Origin: Akkermansiaceae bacterium
GTDB taxonomy: Bacteria > Verrucomicrobiota > Verrucomicrobiia > Verrucomicrobiales > Akkermansiaceae
DNA length: 64,000 nucleotides
NCBI GenBank assembly: GCA_903826205.1
Contig: CAIKDP010000385.1
Span: 24,531-88,530, forward strand
Reading direction: 5' to 3'
The notes below the pieces were generated by a model that was not told the origin of the DNA, did no database searches, and saw only the letters and a list, made by a program, of their open reading frames with translations. A program made the translations under genes and the position numbers. Every line of letters starts with the position of its first letter. The stretch's first letter is position 1. Shown here piece by piece: positions 52,959 through 62,708 of this stretch.

Positions 52959-55072
52959 CAGGAATATGGGTGACCGCGCCACTCGCATGGATGTTTGCTT
53001 GTTGCATTGGTTTTCTGGCGGCGGAAGAACCAGCGACGATCAAGGCGAACGGCAAGGCATGGACGCTGGAAAACGATATCCTGAAGGCCGTGGTCTTGTT
53101 CCAAGATGGAAGCATCGATCTGACCAGTCTTTTCAACAAGACGTCGGGTAAGGAATGCCTGACCGGGCCGGGCAACCGCCTTCTGTTTCGCCATGGGATC
53201 GATGGCCTGGAGATGAAGGCAACTGACGGGAAATGGGTGCTTGGCTCCGTGGTGGTCCACGATATCAAATCATCTGGAAGACATTGGGGCAAGTCGGTAT
53301 CCGTCGATTTGGACCGGCCTGCGGATAAAATCACGGTGACCTTGGTCTTTGAAGTCTATGACGGACGTTCCGGGTTGCGGTACGGCAGTTTCATCAAAAA
53401 CGACGACTCCCGTGAGCGGGTGATCTCTTCCTCGGACATTCTTTCGCTCAATGTGCCGGCCGGTAAGCACACCCTTGACTATGTCCCCTGGCAAACAAAG
53501 TGGGCCAGCACGACGAAAGGGCTGGAAAAGGCCAAGCGTAATTGCCTGTTGCGCTATGCGGACGGCGACGGACTGGCGATTTTGCCCGAGAACAATTGGT
53601 GCACATCACTTGCGCCCGGTGCGGGAAAGGGCGACCCTAACAACCCGTTCCTGTTCATGAATGTCCTGGCAGGGGGAGATGAGGGTGTGCGGATTTTCAC
53701 CAATCCGACCGCCGTCCAACTGACGCTCTTTCCCCATGAGCGATCCGAGTATTTCTGGGTCAACCTCCAACCGTTCACCGGCGACGCTCTGGATGGCCGC
53801 GCGGCCGTCGCTGAACATTTTCGAAAAAGTTTCAAATACCATGATCCGCTGCCGCAGATGGAGTTCCAGGAGTACTGCGTAGAGTATTTCCAAAACGACG
53901 ACATGGCGCGGAAACATCTGTTACCCGCGCTCGCGGAAACGGGCATGGACCGCTGGCAGGTGACCTGGACTTGGAACGGGCACTTCAGTTCCGATGCCGT
54001 AGAGCCAAAACCAAGCTTTACCAGTAATCTGCCCGCACTCGCCGACTATGCCAATTCCCTCGGCATCAAGATGGGGTACTACTTCACCATGCACAGTTCT
54101 CCGACAGTACCGCACCGGGTCAACTCCTACGGCTGGGGCGATGGCGGCGACCTGGCCGATCCTGCGTTTGTCGCCTATAAGCGCGACCGGGTCGAAAATG
54201 TTCTGATCCCGAAATTCCACTGCACCTGGCAGATGATTGACCTCGGTGAGTTGTGGCTGAACGACACCCCGACCGCCTACAGCCATCCATCCGACAACGT
54301 CTACCGCAAATTTGTGAACCTGCGGAATTACATGACAGACATGGCCCGCAAATATCCGGATCATCAGATGCTCACCACCTGTGAAACGGAGAACCCTATC
54401 GGAGCGACCGACCAGTGCGTCAGTCTGATGCTCATCGGTGAGAACGGCCAGGCCGGCGCTTACAAGCGCACCGACGGCGCTCGTGGGTTTGCGGATGTCC
54501 AAGCAAATCTGCGTGATTCGATGAACTACATCGGCTTGATGCCGCTCGAAGCCGCCGTCCAAGTCCATGGTGAAGACAGGGGGGATCCGCAGCCCGACAT
54601 GTTCACGACGCAGGCCGTTTACGCCTCGCTCCTGTGCGGTTGCAGTACCTACTACAGCGATGTCCGACGCTGGACGCCCGAGCAGCGGACGTTTTTCCGA
54701 CGTTTCAACGACTGGCGCAAGAGTCCGCGCATCAGCGCCTTGCTGCGTGAGGTGGCCCATCCGCTCGCGATCGGCGAGGACAACACAGGACCCTACGCGT
54801 GGAGCTACACCAACCCTGCGAAGAATGAGGCGCTACTTGTCTGCGTGGGCTTTGGCATGATTCCGGCGGATTTCTCACCGCGCTTGCGCACTCTCGACGA
54901 CTCGATGATTTATCAGGTCAACGAAGTTGCGTCCTTTAGCGACGGGAACGACACACCGGTCTATCGTGGTGCGTTCACCGGGGCTCAACTCAAAACGCAA
55001 GGTTTGCCGGTCAAACTGGGCGCTGGCAAGTCATGCGCCTCCGCTTTTCTGTTGTCCGGAAAACGCGAATGA
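52946..55072 (+). CDS. exported glycosidase, possibly clan GH-D-like
   Basis: A 708-residue exported protein with signal peptide (VTAPLAWMFACCIGFLAAE), an N-terminal beta-sandwich (AWTLENDILKAVVLFQDGSI, LVFEVYDGRSGLRYGSFIKN) and a central barrel-like region (VEYFQNDDMARKHLLPALAE, MDRWQVTWTWNGHFSSDAVE, DYANSLGIKMGYYFTMHSSP, FHCTWQMIDLGELWL). The sandwich-plus-barrel layout and the phrase of a plan-and-follow strand order resemble alpha-galactosidase-type enzymes (GH27/GH36/GH31 relatives), but I cannot place it in one family or name the catalytic Asp. Its start overlaps the fucosidase stub; it may have lost or gained its own upstream region there. Confidence 0.65.
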   Translation: MQVLTGIWVTAPLAWMFACCIGFLAAEEPATIKANGKAWTLENDILKAVVLFQDGSIDLTSLFNKTSGKECLTGPGNRLLFRHGIDGLEMKATDGKWVLGSVVVHDIKSSGRHWGKSVSVDLDRPADKITVTLVFEVYDGRSGLRYGSFIKNDDSRERVISSSDILSLNVPAGKHTLDYVPWQTKWASTTKGLEKAKRNCLLRYADGDGLAILPENNWCTSLAPGAGKGDPNNPFLFMNVLAGGDEGVRIFTNPTAVQLTLFPHERSEYFWVNLQPFTGDALDGRAAVAEHFRKSFKYHDPLPQMEFQEYCVEYFQNDDMARKHLLPALAETGMDRWQVTWTWNGHFSSDAVEPKPSFTSNLPALADYANSLGIKMGYYFTMHSSPTVPHRVNSYGWGDGGDLADPAFVAYKRDRVENVLIPKFHCTWQMIDLGELWLNDTPTAYSHPSDNVYRKFVNLRNYMTDMARKYPDHQMLTTCETENPIGATDQCVSLMLIGENGQAGAYKRTDGARGFADVQANLRDSMNYIGLMPLEAAVQVHGEDRGDPQPDMFTTQAVYASLLCGCSTYYSDVRRWTPEQRTFFRRFNDWRKSPRISALLREVAHPLAIGEDNTGPYAWSYTNPAKNEALLVCVGFGMIPADFSPRLRTLDDSMIYQVNEVASFSDGNDTPVYRGAFTGAQLKTQGLPVKLGAGKSCASAFLLSGKRE

Positions 55073-55080
55073 GAATACTA

Positions 55081-55199
55081 TGAAAATCACACTTGTTTAT
55101 TTGGCAGGCCATGCGTCCGTGCCGTTGTTCTCCCATGTGATTGATGGGGTAACCCGCATGTGGAATTGCCGTCCGTGGCAACCCATGAATAACTTCTAA
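55081..55199 (+). CDS. very small ORF between two glycosidase genes
   Basis: 39 codons (MKITLVYLAGHASVPLFSHV, ending QPMNNF) filling the gap between the stop at 55072 and the GH116 start. It has a short hydrophobic start and no known family. It may be a remnant of a deleted gene, or chance. Confidence 0.25.
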
Positions 55200-55204
55200 C
55201 AACT

Positions 55205-57907
55205 ATGAACCACAATTCCAACAAACAATCGCTTGACCGCCGATTGTTCCTCAAGACCTCCGCGTGCACGGCGGCGGGCCTGACCTTCGGCCGGTTGCCG
55301 GTGATGGCCGGGCCGTTCATGCGCGAGGATTTTGATCAAATCGTGCCCGCTGATAAGAAGCTCTCGCCGGAGTGGGTGAAGTCGCTTTTTGCGCGGGGCG
55401 GGCGCACGGTTTACCGCGGCAAGGATCTCGAGAAAATCGGCATGCCCATTGGCGGCATCTGCGCGGGCCAGCTCTATCTCGGCGGCGACGGCAAGCTCTG
55501 GCATTGGGACATCTTCAACCAGCCGCGGCGGACCGATGGCTCCACCTATCAGAACCCGCTGGTGCCGGCCTCGCCGATTGAGCAGGGCTTTGCTCTGGAG
55601 GTCAGCGCCGATGGCAAGCAGCAAGTGCGCCCACTCACGCAGGCGGGATTTTCCGACATCAGTTTTTGCGGTGAATACCCACTGGCCAACATTGAGTATC
55701 GCGATCCTCAGGTGCCGGTCACAGTTGCGCTGGAAGCGTTTTCGCCTTTTGTGCCGCTCAATACCGACGACTCCAGCCTGCCGGCCACAGTGCTGCGTTA
55801 TACTGTCAAAAACACCGGCAGCACCAAGGTGGAGGTGCGCCTCGCGGGTTGGTTCGAAAATGCCGTCTGTCATTTTTCCGCACCCGGCGACGCGGCCAAG
55901 CGCCGCAACCGCGTGCAGCGGGACAATGGAGTTCTACTCATTCACAGCGATGTTGAAAACGGTCCGGCGGAAAGAGTCCTGAAGTCCGAACTGCTGTCCG
56001 CTGCGGACCTCAAGCAGTCATTGGACATGGGTACCATGGCCCTCGCCTTGTTGGAACCACTGGCATCTGATAGAGCCGCGGCGGCCGTTGGCTCCGGCAT
56101 TTTGCCGAATGCGGCCTTTGGCGCAGCGCCTGCCGACCAGGCCGCACAATCTAACGGTGGCAAGCTGGTTGGTGCGATCGTCCGCACGATGTTGTTAGAC
56201 GCCGGCCAGGAGGCCACGGCCACCTTCCTCGTCACCTGGCACTTTCCTTATCTGGACATGCAGAAATGGAAGATCGAGCGCATGGAGAACTTGAAGGACA
56301 ACGGCCGTTACTATGCCACGAAGTTTGCCTCGGCCGCAGCCGTCGCCGGGCATGTGGCGGCGCATTTCGCCGCGCTGCATGCCCAGACGCGGCTCTGGCA
56401 CGACACTTGGTATGATTCCACTTTGCCCTATTGGTTCCTCGACCGCACGATGCTCAATACCGGTTGTCTGGCAAGCGCGACCTCACACCGGTTTGCCACG
56501 GGACGCTTCTGGGGGTGGGAAGGCGTCGGTTGCTGTGAGGGCACCTGCACGCACGTCTGGCACTATGCCCACGCGGTGGGTCGCTTGTTTCCAGAGCTTG
56601 AGCGTGATGTTAGAAAGCGCACCGACTTCGGCACCGCGATTGAGAAACCCTCGGGTGCCATCCGCCACCGCGGCGAAGGGTTTGGCCTGGCGGTGGACGG
56701 CCACGCCGGTTGCATCCTGCGCGCATACCGCGAGCATCAGATGACCGCCGACGGGGCATGGCTCAAGGACTTATGGCCTAACATCAAGCTGGCCATGCAG
56801 TGCCTCATCAAGATGGACAGGGGTGACGGCCTGCTAGACGGCCACCAACACAACACGCTCGACGCCGGTTGGTACGGGCAGATCGCCTGGCTGAGCGGAT
56901 TGTATCTGGCCAGCCTGCGCGCTGCTGCGGAAATGGCGACCGATATGGGCGACGATGCCTTTGTCGCCGAATGCCGCAAGATAGCCGACACCGGCCGCGA
57001 GAGCATAAAGCGGCTGTTCGACCGGGAGTATTTCATCAATCTGGTAGACCCCAAGTATCCGAATGCCGTCAATTCCGGCACCGGCTGCGAGATTGACCAG
57101 GTGTTCGGCCAAAGCTGGGCCTATCAGGTCGGGCTGGAGCGCGTGATCCCGCAGCAGGAAACGCGCCTGGCGTTGCAGGCGCTGTGGCGTTACAACTTCA
57201 CGCCAGACTGCGGGGCGTATCGCAAGATCTACAAGGGCGGTCGATTCTTTGCGCTGGCAGGCGAGGCGGGCATGCTGATGTGCACGTTCCCGCGCAAGGA
57301 CTGGAGCTTCGAAAACGCCAGCGGCAAAGGCAACATGGATGGGGTCTGCAACCTGCTCAACGAAGTCATGAACGGCTTCGAGTATCAGGTGGCCGGACAC
57401 ATGCTCTGGGAAGGTATGGCCCAACAAGGCATGGCCGTCACCCGTGCGGTGCATGACCGCCACCACCCGTCCAAGCGCAACCCGTGGAACGAAGTGGAGT
57501 GCGGCGACCACTACTCGCGCAGCATGGCCAGTTATGGCGTGTTCATCGCCGCCTGTGGCTTCGAATACCACGGACCAAAACAACACATCGGCTTCGCGCC
57601 CAAGCTGACACCGGAGAATTTCAAAGCAGCATTCACCAGCGCCGAAGGCTGGGGCACCCTCAGCCAGAGCCGAACTAGCAAGACGCAAACTAACAAAATT
57701 GAAGTGAAATCGGGTGGACTGCGGGTCAAATCCCTGGCACTCGAACTGCCACCCGGTACCACCGTGAAAACATCCACCGTGGCAGCCGGCACCCGGCAAC
57801 TCACAGTCAAAGCCACCCAATCCGGCCAGCGCGTCGAATTGACCCTCGCCAAGGAACTCGCGTTGAAAGCCAATGCAACCATCACCACAATACTCGAATT
57901 CACATAA
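55205..57907 (+). CDS. GH116-family glycosidase with twin-arginine signal
   Basis: A 900-residue enzyme. The N-terminus SLDRRLFLKTSACTAAGLTF is a Tat signal, so it is probably exported folded. The family start GKDLEKIGMPIGGICAGQLYLGG, the N-terminal beta-sandwich and the C-terminal (alpha/alpha)6 barrel (CEGTCTHVWHYAHAVGRLF, DRGDGLLDGHQHNTLDAGWY, NPWNEVECGDHYSRSMASYG) match GH116 (GBA2/beta-glucosidase/beta-xylosidase family). In this family the nucleophile is a Glu and the acid/base an Asp in these barrel blocks; exact residues were not aligned. A short C-terminal tail (SQSRTSKTQTNKIEVKSGGL) is low-complexity. Confidence 0.9.
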   Translation: MNHNSNKQSLDRRLFLKTSACTAAGLTFGRLPVMAGPFMREDFDQIVPADKKLSPEWVKSLFARGGRTVYRGKDLEKIGMPIGGICAGQLYLGGDGKLWHWDIFNQPRRTDGSTYQNPLVPASPIEQGFALEVSADGKQQVRPLTQAGFSDISFCGEYPLANIEYRDPQVPVTVALEAFSPFVPLNTDDSSLPATVLRYTVKNTGSTKVEVRLAGWFENAVCHFSAPGDAAKRRNRVQRDNGVLLIHSDVENGPAERVLKSELLSAADLKQSLDMGTMALALLEPLASDRAAAAVGSGILPNAAFGAAPADQAAQSNGGKLVGAIVRTMLLDAGQEATATFLVTWHFPYLDMQKWKIERMENLKDNGRYYATKFASAAAVAGHVAAHFAALHAQTRLWHDTWYDSTLPYWFLDRTMLNTGCLASATSHRFATGRFWGWEGVGCCEGTCTHVWHYAHAVGRLFPELERDVRKRTDFGTAIEKPSGAIRHRGEGFGLAVDGHAGCILRAYREHQMTADGAWLKDLWPNIKLAMQCLIKMDRGDGLLDGHQHNTLDAGWYGQIAWLSGLYLASLRAAAEMATDMGDDAFVAECRKIADTGRESIKRLFDREYFINLVDPKYPNAVNSGTGCEIDQVFGQSWAYQVGLERVIPQQETRLALQALWRYNFTPDCGAYRKIYKGGRFFALAGEAGMLMCTFPRKDWSFENASGKGNMDGVCNLLNEVMNGFEYQVAGHMLWEGMAQQGMAVTRAVHDRHHPSKRNPWNEVECGDHYSRSMASYGVFIAACGFEYHGPKQHIGFAPKLTPENFKAAFTSAEGWGTLSQSRTSKTQTNKIEVKSGGLRVKSLALELPPGTTVKTSTVAAGTRQLTVKATQSGQRVELTLAKELALKANATITTILEFT

Positions 57908-57957
57908 AACATCACACTACCAGCCGCCTTGCGGCCTGCCTGCTGGCCACTACGGCC

Positions 57958-60900
57958 ATGTTCTCCTACCTCCCGACAGCGCGCTCCGCCGAGGTCGCCA
58001 GCTTGCGTTGCGAATACCGCGACAACCCGCTGGGCGTTGATGCCGCGAAACCGCGGTTGAGTTGGAAGATAGAGGGCAGAGGGCAGAACGCGGGGAGAGC
58101 GCTAGCGAACTCGGAAAGACCCGGCGAAGCCCTAACTGGCATGGCCGAAGGCAACGCAGAGGACAGAGGTCAGCAACAAACCGCCTATCAGGTTCTCGTC
58201 GCGTCATCACCGGAGTTGTTAGCCAAAGACCAGGGCGACCTGTGGGACAGCGGCAAGGTGGCGTCCGACCAGAGCATCCAGGTGGAGTATGCGGGAAAAC
58301 CGTTAGATGCGGGGCGGCTTTGTTATTGGAAAGTGCGCGTTTGGCATAGTGAAGGTAAAACGGACAACCGACAACAGACAACAGACAACTCGTCCATCGG
58401 CAAACCGTCGGCTTGGAGCCAGGCAGCCTCGTGGTCCATGGGCCTGCTCAAACCCGAGGATTGGCAGGCGAAGTGGGTCAAGCAGGATCCCTGGTTTTTC
58501 GGGACGCGTGGGCTCGACCGTTGCGTCTGGATCTGGTTTCCGCATGCCGGAACCACCGCCGAGATGCCGGCGACCCCAGCCTATTTCCGTGCCAGCCTGA
58601 AACTGCCGGCGGATAGCGCGCTGCGGCGCGCCTCGGTGACGATGTGCGCCGACGGCGACTTTGTGTTGTTCGTCAATGGCAAGGAAGTGCTTAAAGGCGG
58701 CAGTTGGAATTCTCCAGACAAGGCCGATCTCACGGCACTCTTGAAGGCCGGTGACAATGTCTTCGCGGTGGCGGCAGGCAATGGCGGTGACAAGCCGAAC
58801 CCGGCGGGATTGCTCGGCTGCGTGACGGCCGAACTCGCCGATGGCCGCCAACTCACGCTGGCAACAGGGCCGTCCTGGAAGTCCCAGTCGAGCGAGCAGG
58901 CCGGTTGGCGCGAGGCCGGGTTCAATGACGCGGCCTGGCCCGTGGCGAAGGAGATAGCGAAGTTTGGCGGCGCCCCTTGGGAACAGATCAAGGCACAGGT
59001 CGCGACGATGGAGAACTCGCCCGCGGTCTGGATGCGCAAGGAGTTCAATCTAACATCAGCACCCGCGCGGGCGCTGGCCTATGTGAATGTGAATGGCTAT
59101 TACGAATTGTTTGTGAACGGAAAGAAGGTGAGTGACGACGTGCTCGCCCCTGCAGTATCGCAGGACAAGAAGCGCTCGCTTTACACCACTTATGACATCA
59201 GCAAGCTGCTGCGTGCCGGTTCTAACTGCGTGGGCCTGTGGCTGGGACGCGGCTGGGCCAAGGGCGGCGCGAGCGGCCGGGTCCAGCTCGACCTGTCGGT
59301 TGGCGGGCAGCGGGTGGTGCTGGGCACCGACCGCACCTGGACCGGCATGATCAGCACCCATGCCTTGCGTGGCCCATGGGAGTGGAACAACATGGGCGGC
59401 GAAACCATTGACGCCCGCAAAGAGATCGCGGGATGGAACGAGGTCGGCTGCAAGACCGGCGACTGGCTGCCCGTCGTGGAGGTCGCCGCACCTGAGGGCG
59501 CGGTCACGGCACAGTCGTGTTCCCCGAACCGCATCAACAAAATCATCCCTGTGGTGGCCTGCACCGCCAAGGGCGCTAACAACTGGGAACTGGATTTCGG
59601 CACCAACCTGACCGGTTGGTTAAGGCTGCGTCTGCCGCAGTTGGCCGCCGGCCAGCGCCTGACGTTCTCCTATGCCGACAAACCGGGGCAGACGTTCCAA
59701 CAGTTAGATGAATGCATTTCGGCCGGCAAGCCCGGCGAGGTGTTCTGTTCCAAGTTCAACTATCACGGGTTCCGCTACGCCACAGTGGACGGCCTGGCCG
59801 AAAAACCCGCAGCGGGCGATGCCGAGGCCTTGCTGATAGAATCGGACCTCAATCCGGTCGGCACCTTCGAGTGTTCTAACGATTTGTTCAACCGCATCCA
59901 CCAGCTCAACCTGTGGACGATCCGCTGCCTGAGCCTGGGCGGCTACATGGTGGATTGCCCGCACCGCGAACGCCTCGGCTACGGAGCCGACGGTCAGACC
60001 TCGCTCGACACACAAATCATGAACCGCGACGCCCCGGCGTTTTACGCCAAGTGGGCGGTTGACTGGCTCGACGCGCAGGACCCGGCCACCGGTCAATTCC
60101 CCTTCACCGCGCCGTTCGTGATTCCCTCCTGGGGCGGTCCGGGATGGGGTGGCATCGGCACCGTGTTGCCGTGGAAAAATTATCTGTATTACGGCGACCA
60201 ACGTTTGCTAGAGAGCGCCTTTGTGGCGATGGGTCGTTACTCCGCGTTTTTGGACGGGCTGGCCCCGGACGGCTTGATGCGTGGAAGCGGCGGGGGGTTT
60301 CTGGGCGACTGGGTGCCGCCCGAGCGGGGTATGGATACTCAGAACTCGCCGGGCCAAAAGGCCTGTGAGATTTTCAACAACGGCTATCGGGTTTACCTGT
60401 GGCAAATTCTCGAACGCAGCGCCCGTGTCCTGGGCAAGGCCCGGGAGGCTGAGGAATACCAGGCCAAAATCGACAAGACCAGGAAGCTGATCCACACGAC
60501 GTTCTATGATGCCCAGAAACAGTTCTATGGTCTGGATGAGCAGGCATATCAGGTGCTGCCGCTCATGACCGGCAGCGTTCCCGATGATTTGGTGGGAACC
60601 GTTCAGAAGAAACTCGAGGAAATCATTTTAGTGAAGAGCAAGGGGCATCTCGACACCGGCATGCTCGGCACCTATTTCCTGATTCAATACCTGCAGGAGA
60701 CTGGACGCAATGATTTGCTCTACACCATCTTCAACCAGAAGACCTATCCGGGATGGGGCTACATGCTGGAGCAGGGGGCCACCACGGTATGGGAGCAGTG
60801 GAACGGCCATGCCTCACAAATCCACGCGTGTTTTATCAGCCCAGGCAGTTGGTTCTATCAGGGATTGGCCGGCATCCGCCCCGACGAATCCGGCCCCGGC

Positions 60901-61209
60901 TTCAAGAAGATCCTCATCAAGCCCGCCGTCGTTGGCGACCTGACCTGGATCAAGTGCGGCTATGACTCGATCCACGGCCAGATTGTGAGCAACTGGAAGC
61001 GCGATGGTGGCAAACTGACATTTGATGTCACGATCCCCATCAACACCACCGCAACCGTATATGTCCCAGCCAAGGACGCCGCCGGAGTGACCGAGTCAGG
61101 CAAGCCAACCGCCGCAGCCGCGGGCGTGAAGTTACTGCGCATGGAAAACCGTGCCGCCGTCTATGCGGTTGGCTCGGGAACCTATCACTTCCAATCCACA
61201 CTCCCATGA
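57958..61209 (+). CDS. exported alpha-L-rhamnosidase (GH78)
   Basis: A 1,083-residue GH78 enzyme: N-terminal domain LRCEYRDNPLGVDAAKPRLSW, rhamnosidase_N (APARALAYVNVNGYYELFVN), then the (alpha/alpha)6 barrel with MVDCPHRERLGYGADGQTSL (general-acid region), PPERGMDTQNSPGQ, GYMLEQGATTVWEQWNGH, and a C-terminal sandwich. It releases terminal rhamnose from polysaccharide. Start: ATG 57958 cuts the signal peptide short; in frame upstream are residues HIKHHTTSRLAACLLATTAMFSY with no ATG/GTG/TTG, so the true start may be ATA 57904. Two in-frame insertions of simple repeats lie near residues 40-70 and 130 (58060-58170 and 58355-58400). Confidence 0.92.
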   Translation: MFSYLPTARSAEVASLRCEYRDNPLGVDAAKPRLSWKIEGRGQNAGRALANSERPGEALTGMAEGNAEDRGQQQTAYQVLVASSPELLAKDQGDLWDSGKVASDQSIQVEYAGKPLDAGRLCYWKVRVWHSEGKTDNRQQTTDNSSIGKPSAWSQAASWSMGLLKPEDWQAKWVKQDPWFFGTRGLDRCVWIWFPHAGTTAEMPATPAYFRASLKLPADSALRRASVTMCADGDFVLFVNGKEVLKGGSWNSPDKADLTALLKAGDNVFAVAAGNGGDKPNPAGLLGCVTAELADGRQLTLATGPSWKSQSSEQAGWREAGFNDAAWPVAKEIAKFGGAPWEQIKAQVATMENSPAVWMRKEFNLTSAPARALAYVNVNGYYELFVNGKKVSDDVLAPAVSQDKKRSLYTTYDISKLLRAGSNCVGLWLGRGWAKGGASGRVQLDLSVGGQRVVLGTDRTWTGMISTHALRGPWEWNNMGGETIDARKEIAGWNEVGCKTGDWLPVVEVAAPEGAVTAQSCSPNRINKIIPVVACTAKGANNWELDFGTNLTGWLRLRLPQLAAGQRLTFSYADKPGQTFQQLDECISAGKPGEVFCSKFNYHGFRYATVDGLAEKPAAGDAEALLIESDLNPVGTFECSNDLFNRIHQLNLWTIRCLSLGGYMVDCPHRERLGYGADGQTSLDTQIMNRDAPAFYAKWAVDWLDAQDPATGQFPFTAPFVIPSWGGPGWGGIGTVLPWKNYLYYGDQRLLESAFVAMGRYSAFLDGLAPDGLMRGSGGGFLGDWVPPERGMDTQNSPGQKACEIFNNGYRVYLWQILERSARVLGKAREAEEYQAKIDKTRKLIHTTFYDAQKQFYGLDEQAYQVLPLMTGSVPDDLVGTVQKKLEEIILVKSKGHLDTGMLGTYFLIQYLQETGRNDLLYTIFNQKTYPGWGYMLEQGATTVWEQWNGHASQIHACFISPGSWFYQGLAGIRPDESGPGFKKILIKPAVVGDLTWIKCGYDSIHGQIVSNWKRDGGKLTFDVTIPINTTATVYVPAKDAAGVTESGKPTAAAAGVKLLRMENRAAVYAVGSGTYHFQSTLP

Positions 61210-62486
61210 AATACGCCACCACTGCCATCAGCCTGTTGTTAGCCGCGTTGCCCTGCACCGCTGCGGACTTTTTCTTGAAGAACGGCGACAAGGTCGTGAT
61301 GATTGGCGACAGCATCACCGAACAACATCTCTATAGCACCTATGTGGAGGCCTGGGCGCTCACCCGCTTCCCCGCGTGGGACCTGAAGTTTTTCAATGTT
61401 GGAATCGGCGGTGACAACGCGGGCGGGGGCGGCGGACGCTTCAAGCGCGACGTGGTGGGCTGTGGGGCCACTGCCATGACCGTCAACTTCGGCATGAACG
61501 ATTGCGGCGGGCCGGGCAGCAATTTTGATGACCCCCGATACTCGGGGGGCACCAAAATCAAGGAATTCATGACCTCAATGCAGAAGATCGCCGATCAGGC
61601 GAAGGCCGCCAACATCCGTGTCGCCTGGTGCACCACCACCCCGGCCGAGGTGATGGATGAAGGCCCCTCGGTTTTGCCTTATATCCTGAAGCTTGAAAAG
61701 TTCTCGGGTGCGGTCAAGGAGATCGCCGCAACGAACGGCAACGCCTTGTTCATCGACCAGTTCCACCCGTTCGTGGCGGCCATTGACAAGGCGCGCGCGG
61801 CCAATCCGAAAAACCGGATCGGTGGCGGCGATGTGGTCCATCCGGGTCAACCCGGCCAGACGCTCATGGCCGCCGAGATTCTCAAAGGCATGAGCTTCCC
61901 AACACTGGTGGCCGCGGTGGAAATCAACGCAGAATCCCGCAAGGTCGTTCAGAACCAGAACTGCCAGATCGAAGGGCTGAAGGTCGCCGCCGACGGCAGG
62001 ATCGAGTTCCAACAGAAGGACAGCGCGCTGCCGTTCTTTCCCGATGGGGATGCCAAAAACATTCTGCAGTGGGTCCCGGTTCTTGAGCAAATGAACGGCT
62101 ACCACCTGAAAGTGTCAGGCCTCAAGCCGGGCCGGTATGAGGTCCGGCTTGGCGGGGTGAAGGTGGCGGATTATTCCGCCGCCCAGTTGGGAGCCGGGGT
62201 CAATCTGGCGGCACCCGCTCTAAGCGCAGGCCCAGTCGCCGACCAAGTCAAGGCGCTGATGGCTGCTATCAGCACCAAGAACAGCTATTTCCATGACCGT
62301 ATATTCGGCGGAGTGTTGCGTGCGGGAGGCGTTCCCGAGTTCATGGAAATATCGCCGGAACAGGTCGAAGCCAAACGCTTGGCGGTCTTCAACAAACGGA
62401 TGGAAAAAATGCCGGAGCTGTTCGCAGCCATTCGGAAGGCGCTGGTCATGCAGGTCCATCAAGTCGAGATCGTGGAGGCGAAATGA
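61206..62486 (+). CDS. exported SGNH/GDSL-family hydrolase
   Basis: A 426-residue exported esterase or lipase-like protein with signal peptide MKYATTAISLLLAALPCTAA. The SGNH blocks are intact: block I VVMIGDSITEQ (Ser), block II FNVGIGGDN (Gly), block III TVNFGMNDC (Asn), block V with Asp and His in VVHPGQPGQ. A C-terminal extension of about 180 residues is mixed alpha/beta. It starts with a four-base ATGA overlap onto the rhamnosidase stop, so translational coupling is likely. It probably deacylates the same glycan. Confidence 0.9.
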   Translation: MKYATTAISLLLAALPCTAADFFLKNGDKVVMIGDSITEQHLYSTYVEAWALTRFPAWDLKFFNVGIGGDNAGGGGGRFKRDVVGCGATAMTVNFGMNDCGGPGSNFDDPRYSGGTKIKEFMTSMQKIADQAKAANIRVAWCTTTPAEVMDEGPSVLPYILKLEKFSGAVKEIAATNGNALFIDQFHPFVAAIDKARAANPKNRIGGGDVVHPGQPGQTLMAAEILKGMSFPTLVAAVEINAESRKVVQNQNCQIEGLKVAADGRIEFQQKDSALPFFPDGDAKNILQWVPVLEQMNGYHLKVSGLKPGRYEVRLGGVKVADYSAAQLGAGVNLAAPALSAGPVADQVKALMAAISTKNSYFHDRIFGGVLRAGGVPEFMEISPEQVEAKRLAVFNKRMEKMPELFAAIRKALVMQVHQVEIVEAK

Positions 62487-62671
62487 ATATGAACAGACAG
62501 CTAACATTACTGATGCTTGTGGTTTTATGGTCGGGATCTGCTCTGGCTGCGGACAACAAGGACATGCACCGCCTGACATTGTGGCTGGACTGCAACAGCG
62601 ATTTCTACGGTGCATACGAGAAGCTCGGTGAACAGAAGGAAGGCAAGGTCATCTGGCCCTCGCTGGAATAA
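62483..62671 (+). CDS. short exported stub after the SGNH hydrolase
   Basis: 62 residues: signal peptide (RQLTLLMLVVLWSGSALA), then ADNKDMHRLTLWLDCNSDFYGAYEKLGE and an early end at IWPSLE. ATGA overlap with the preceding gene implies it is part of the operon. It ends abruptly and I do not recognise a complete domain; it could be a truncated remnant of a larger secreted protein, like the fucosidase stub upstream, or a small secreted protein in its own right. Confidence 0.45.
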   Translation: MNMNRQLTLLMLVVLWSGSALAADNKDMHRLTLWLDCNSDFYGAYEKLGEQKEGKVIWPSLE

Positions 62672-62708
62672 GATGAAGAAGTAACTTGTACCGAAACGAA
62701 CACACCCC

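Noticed and set aside
53921..54760. 279-codon minus-strand frame in the clan-D-like glycosidase
   Set aside because: Antisense shadow with no signal peptide or motif.
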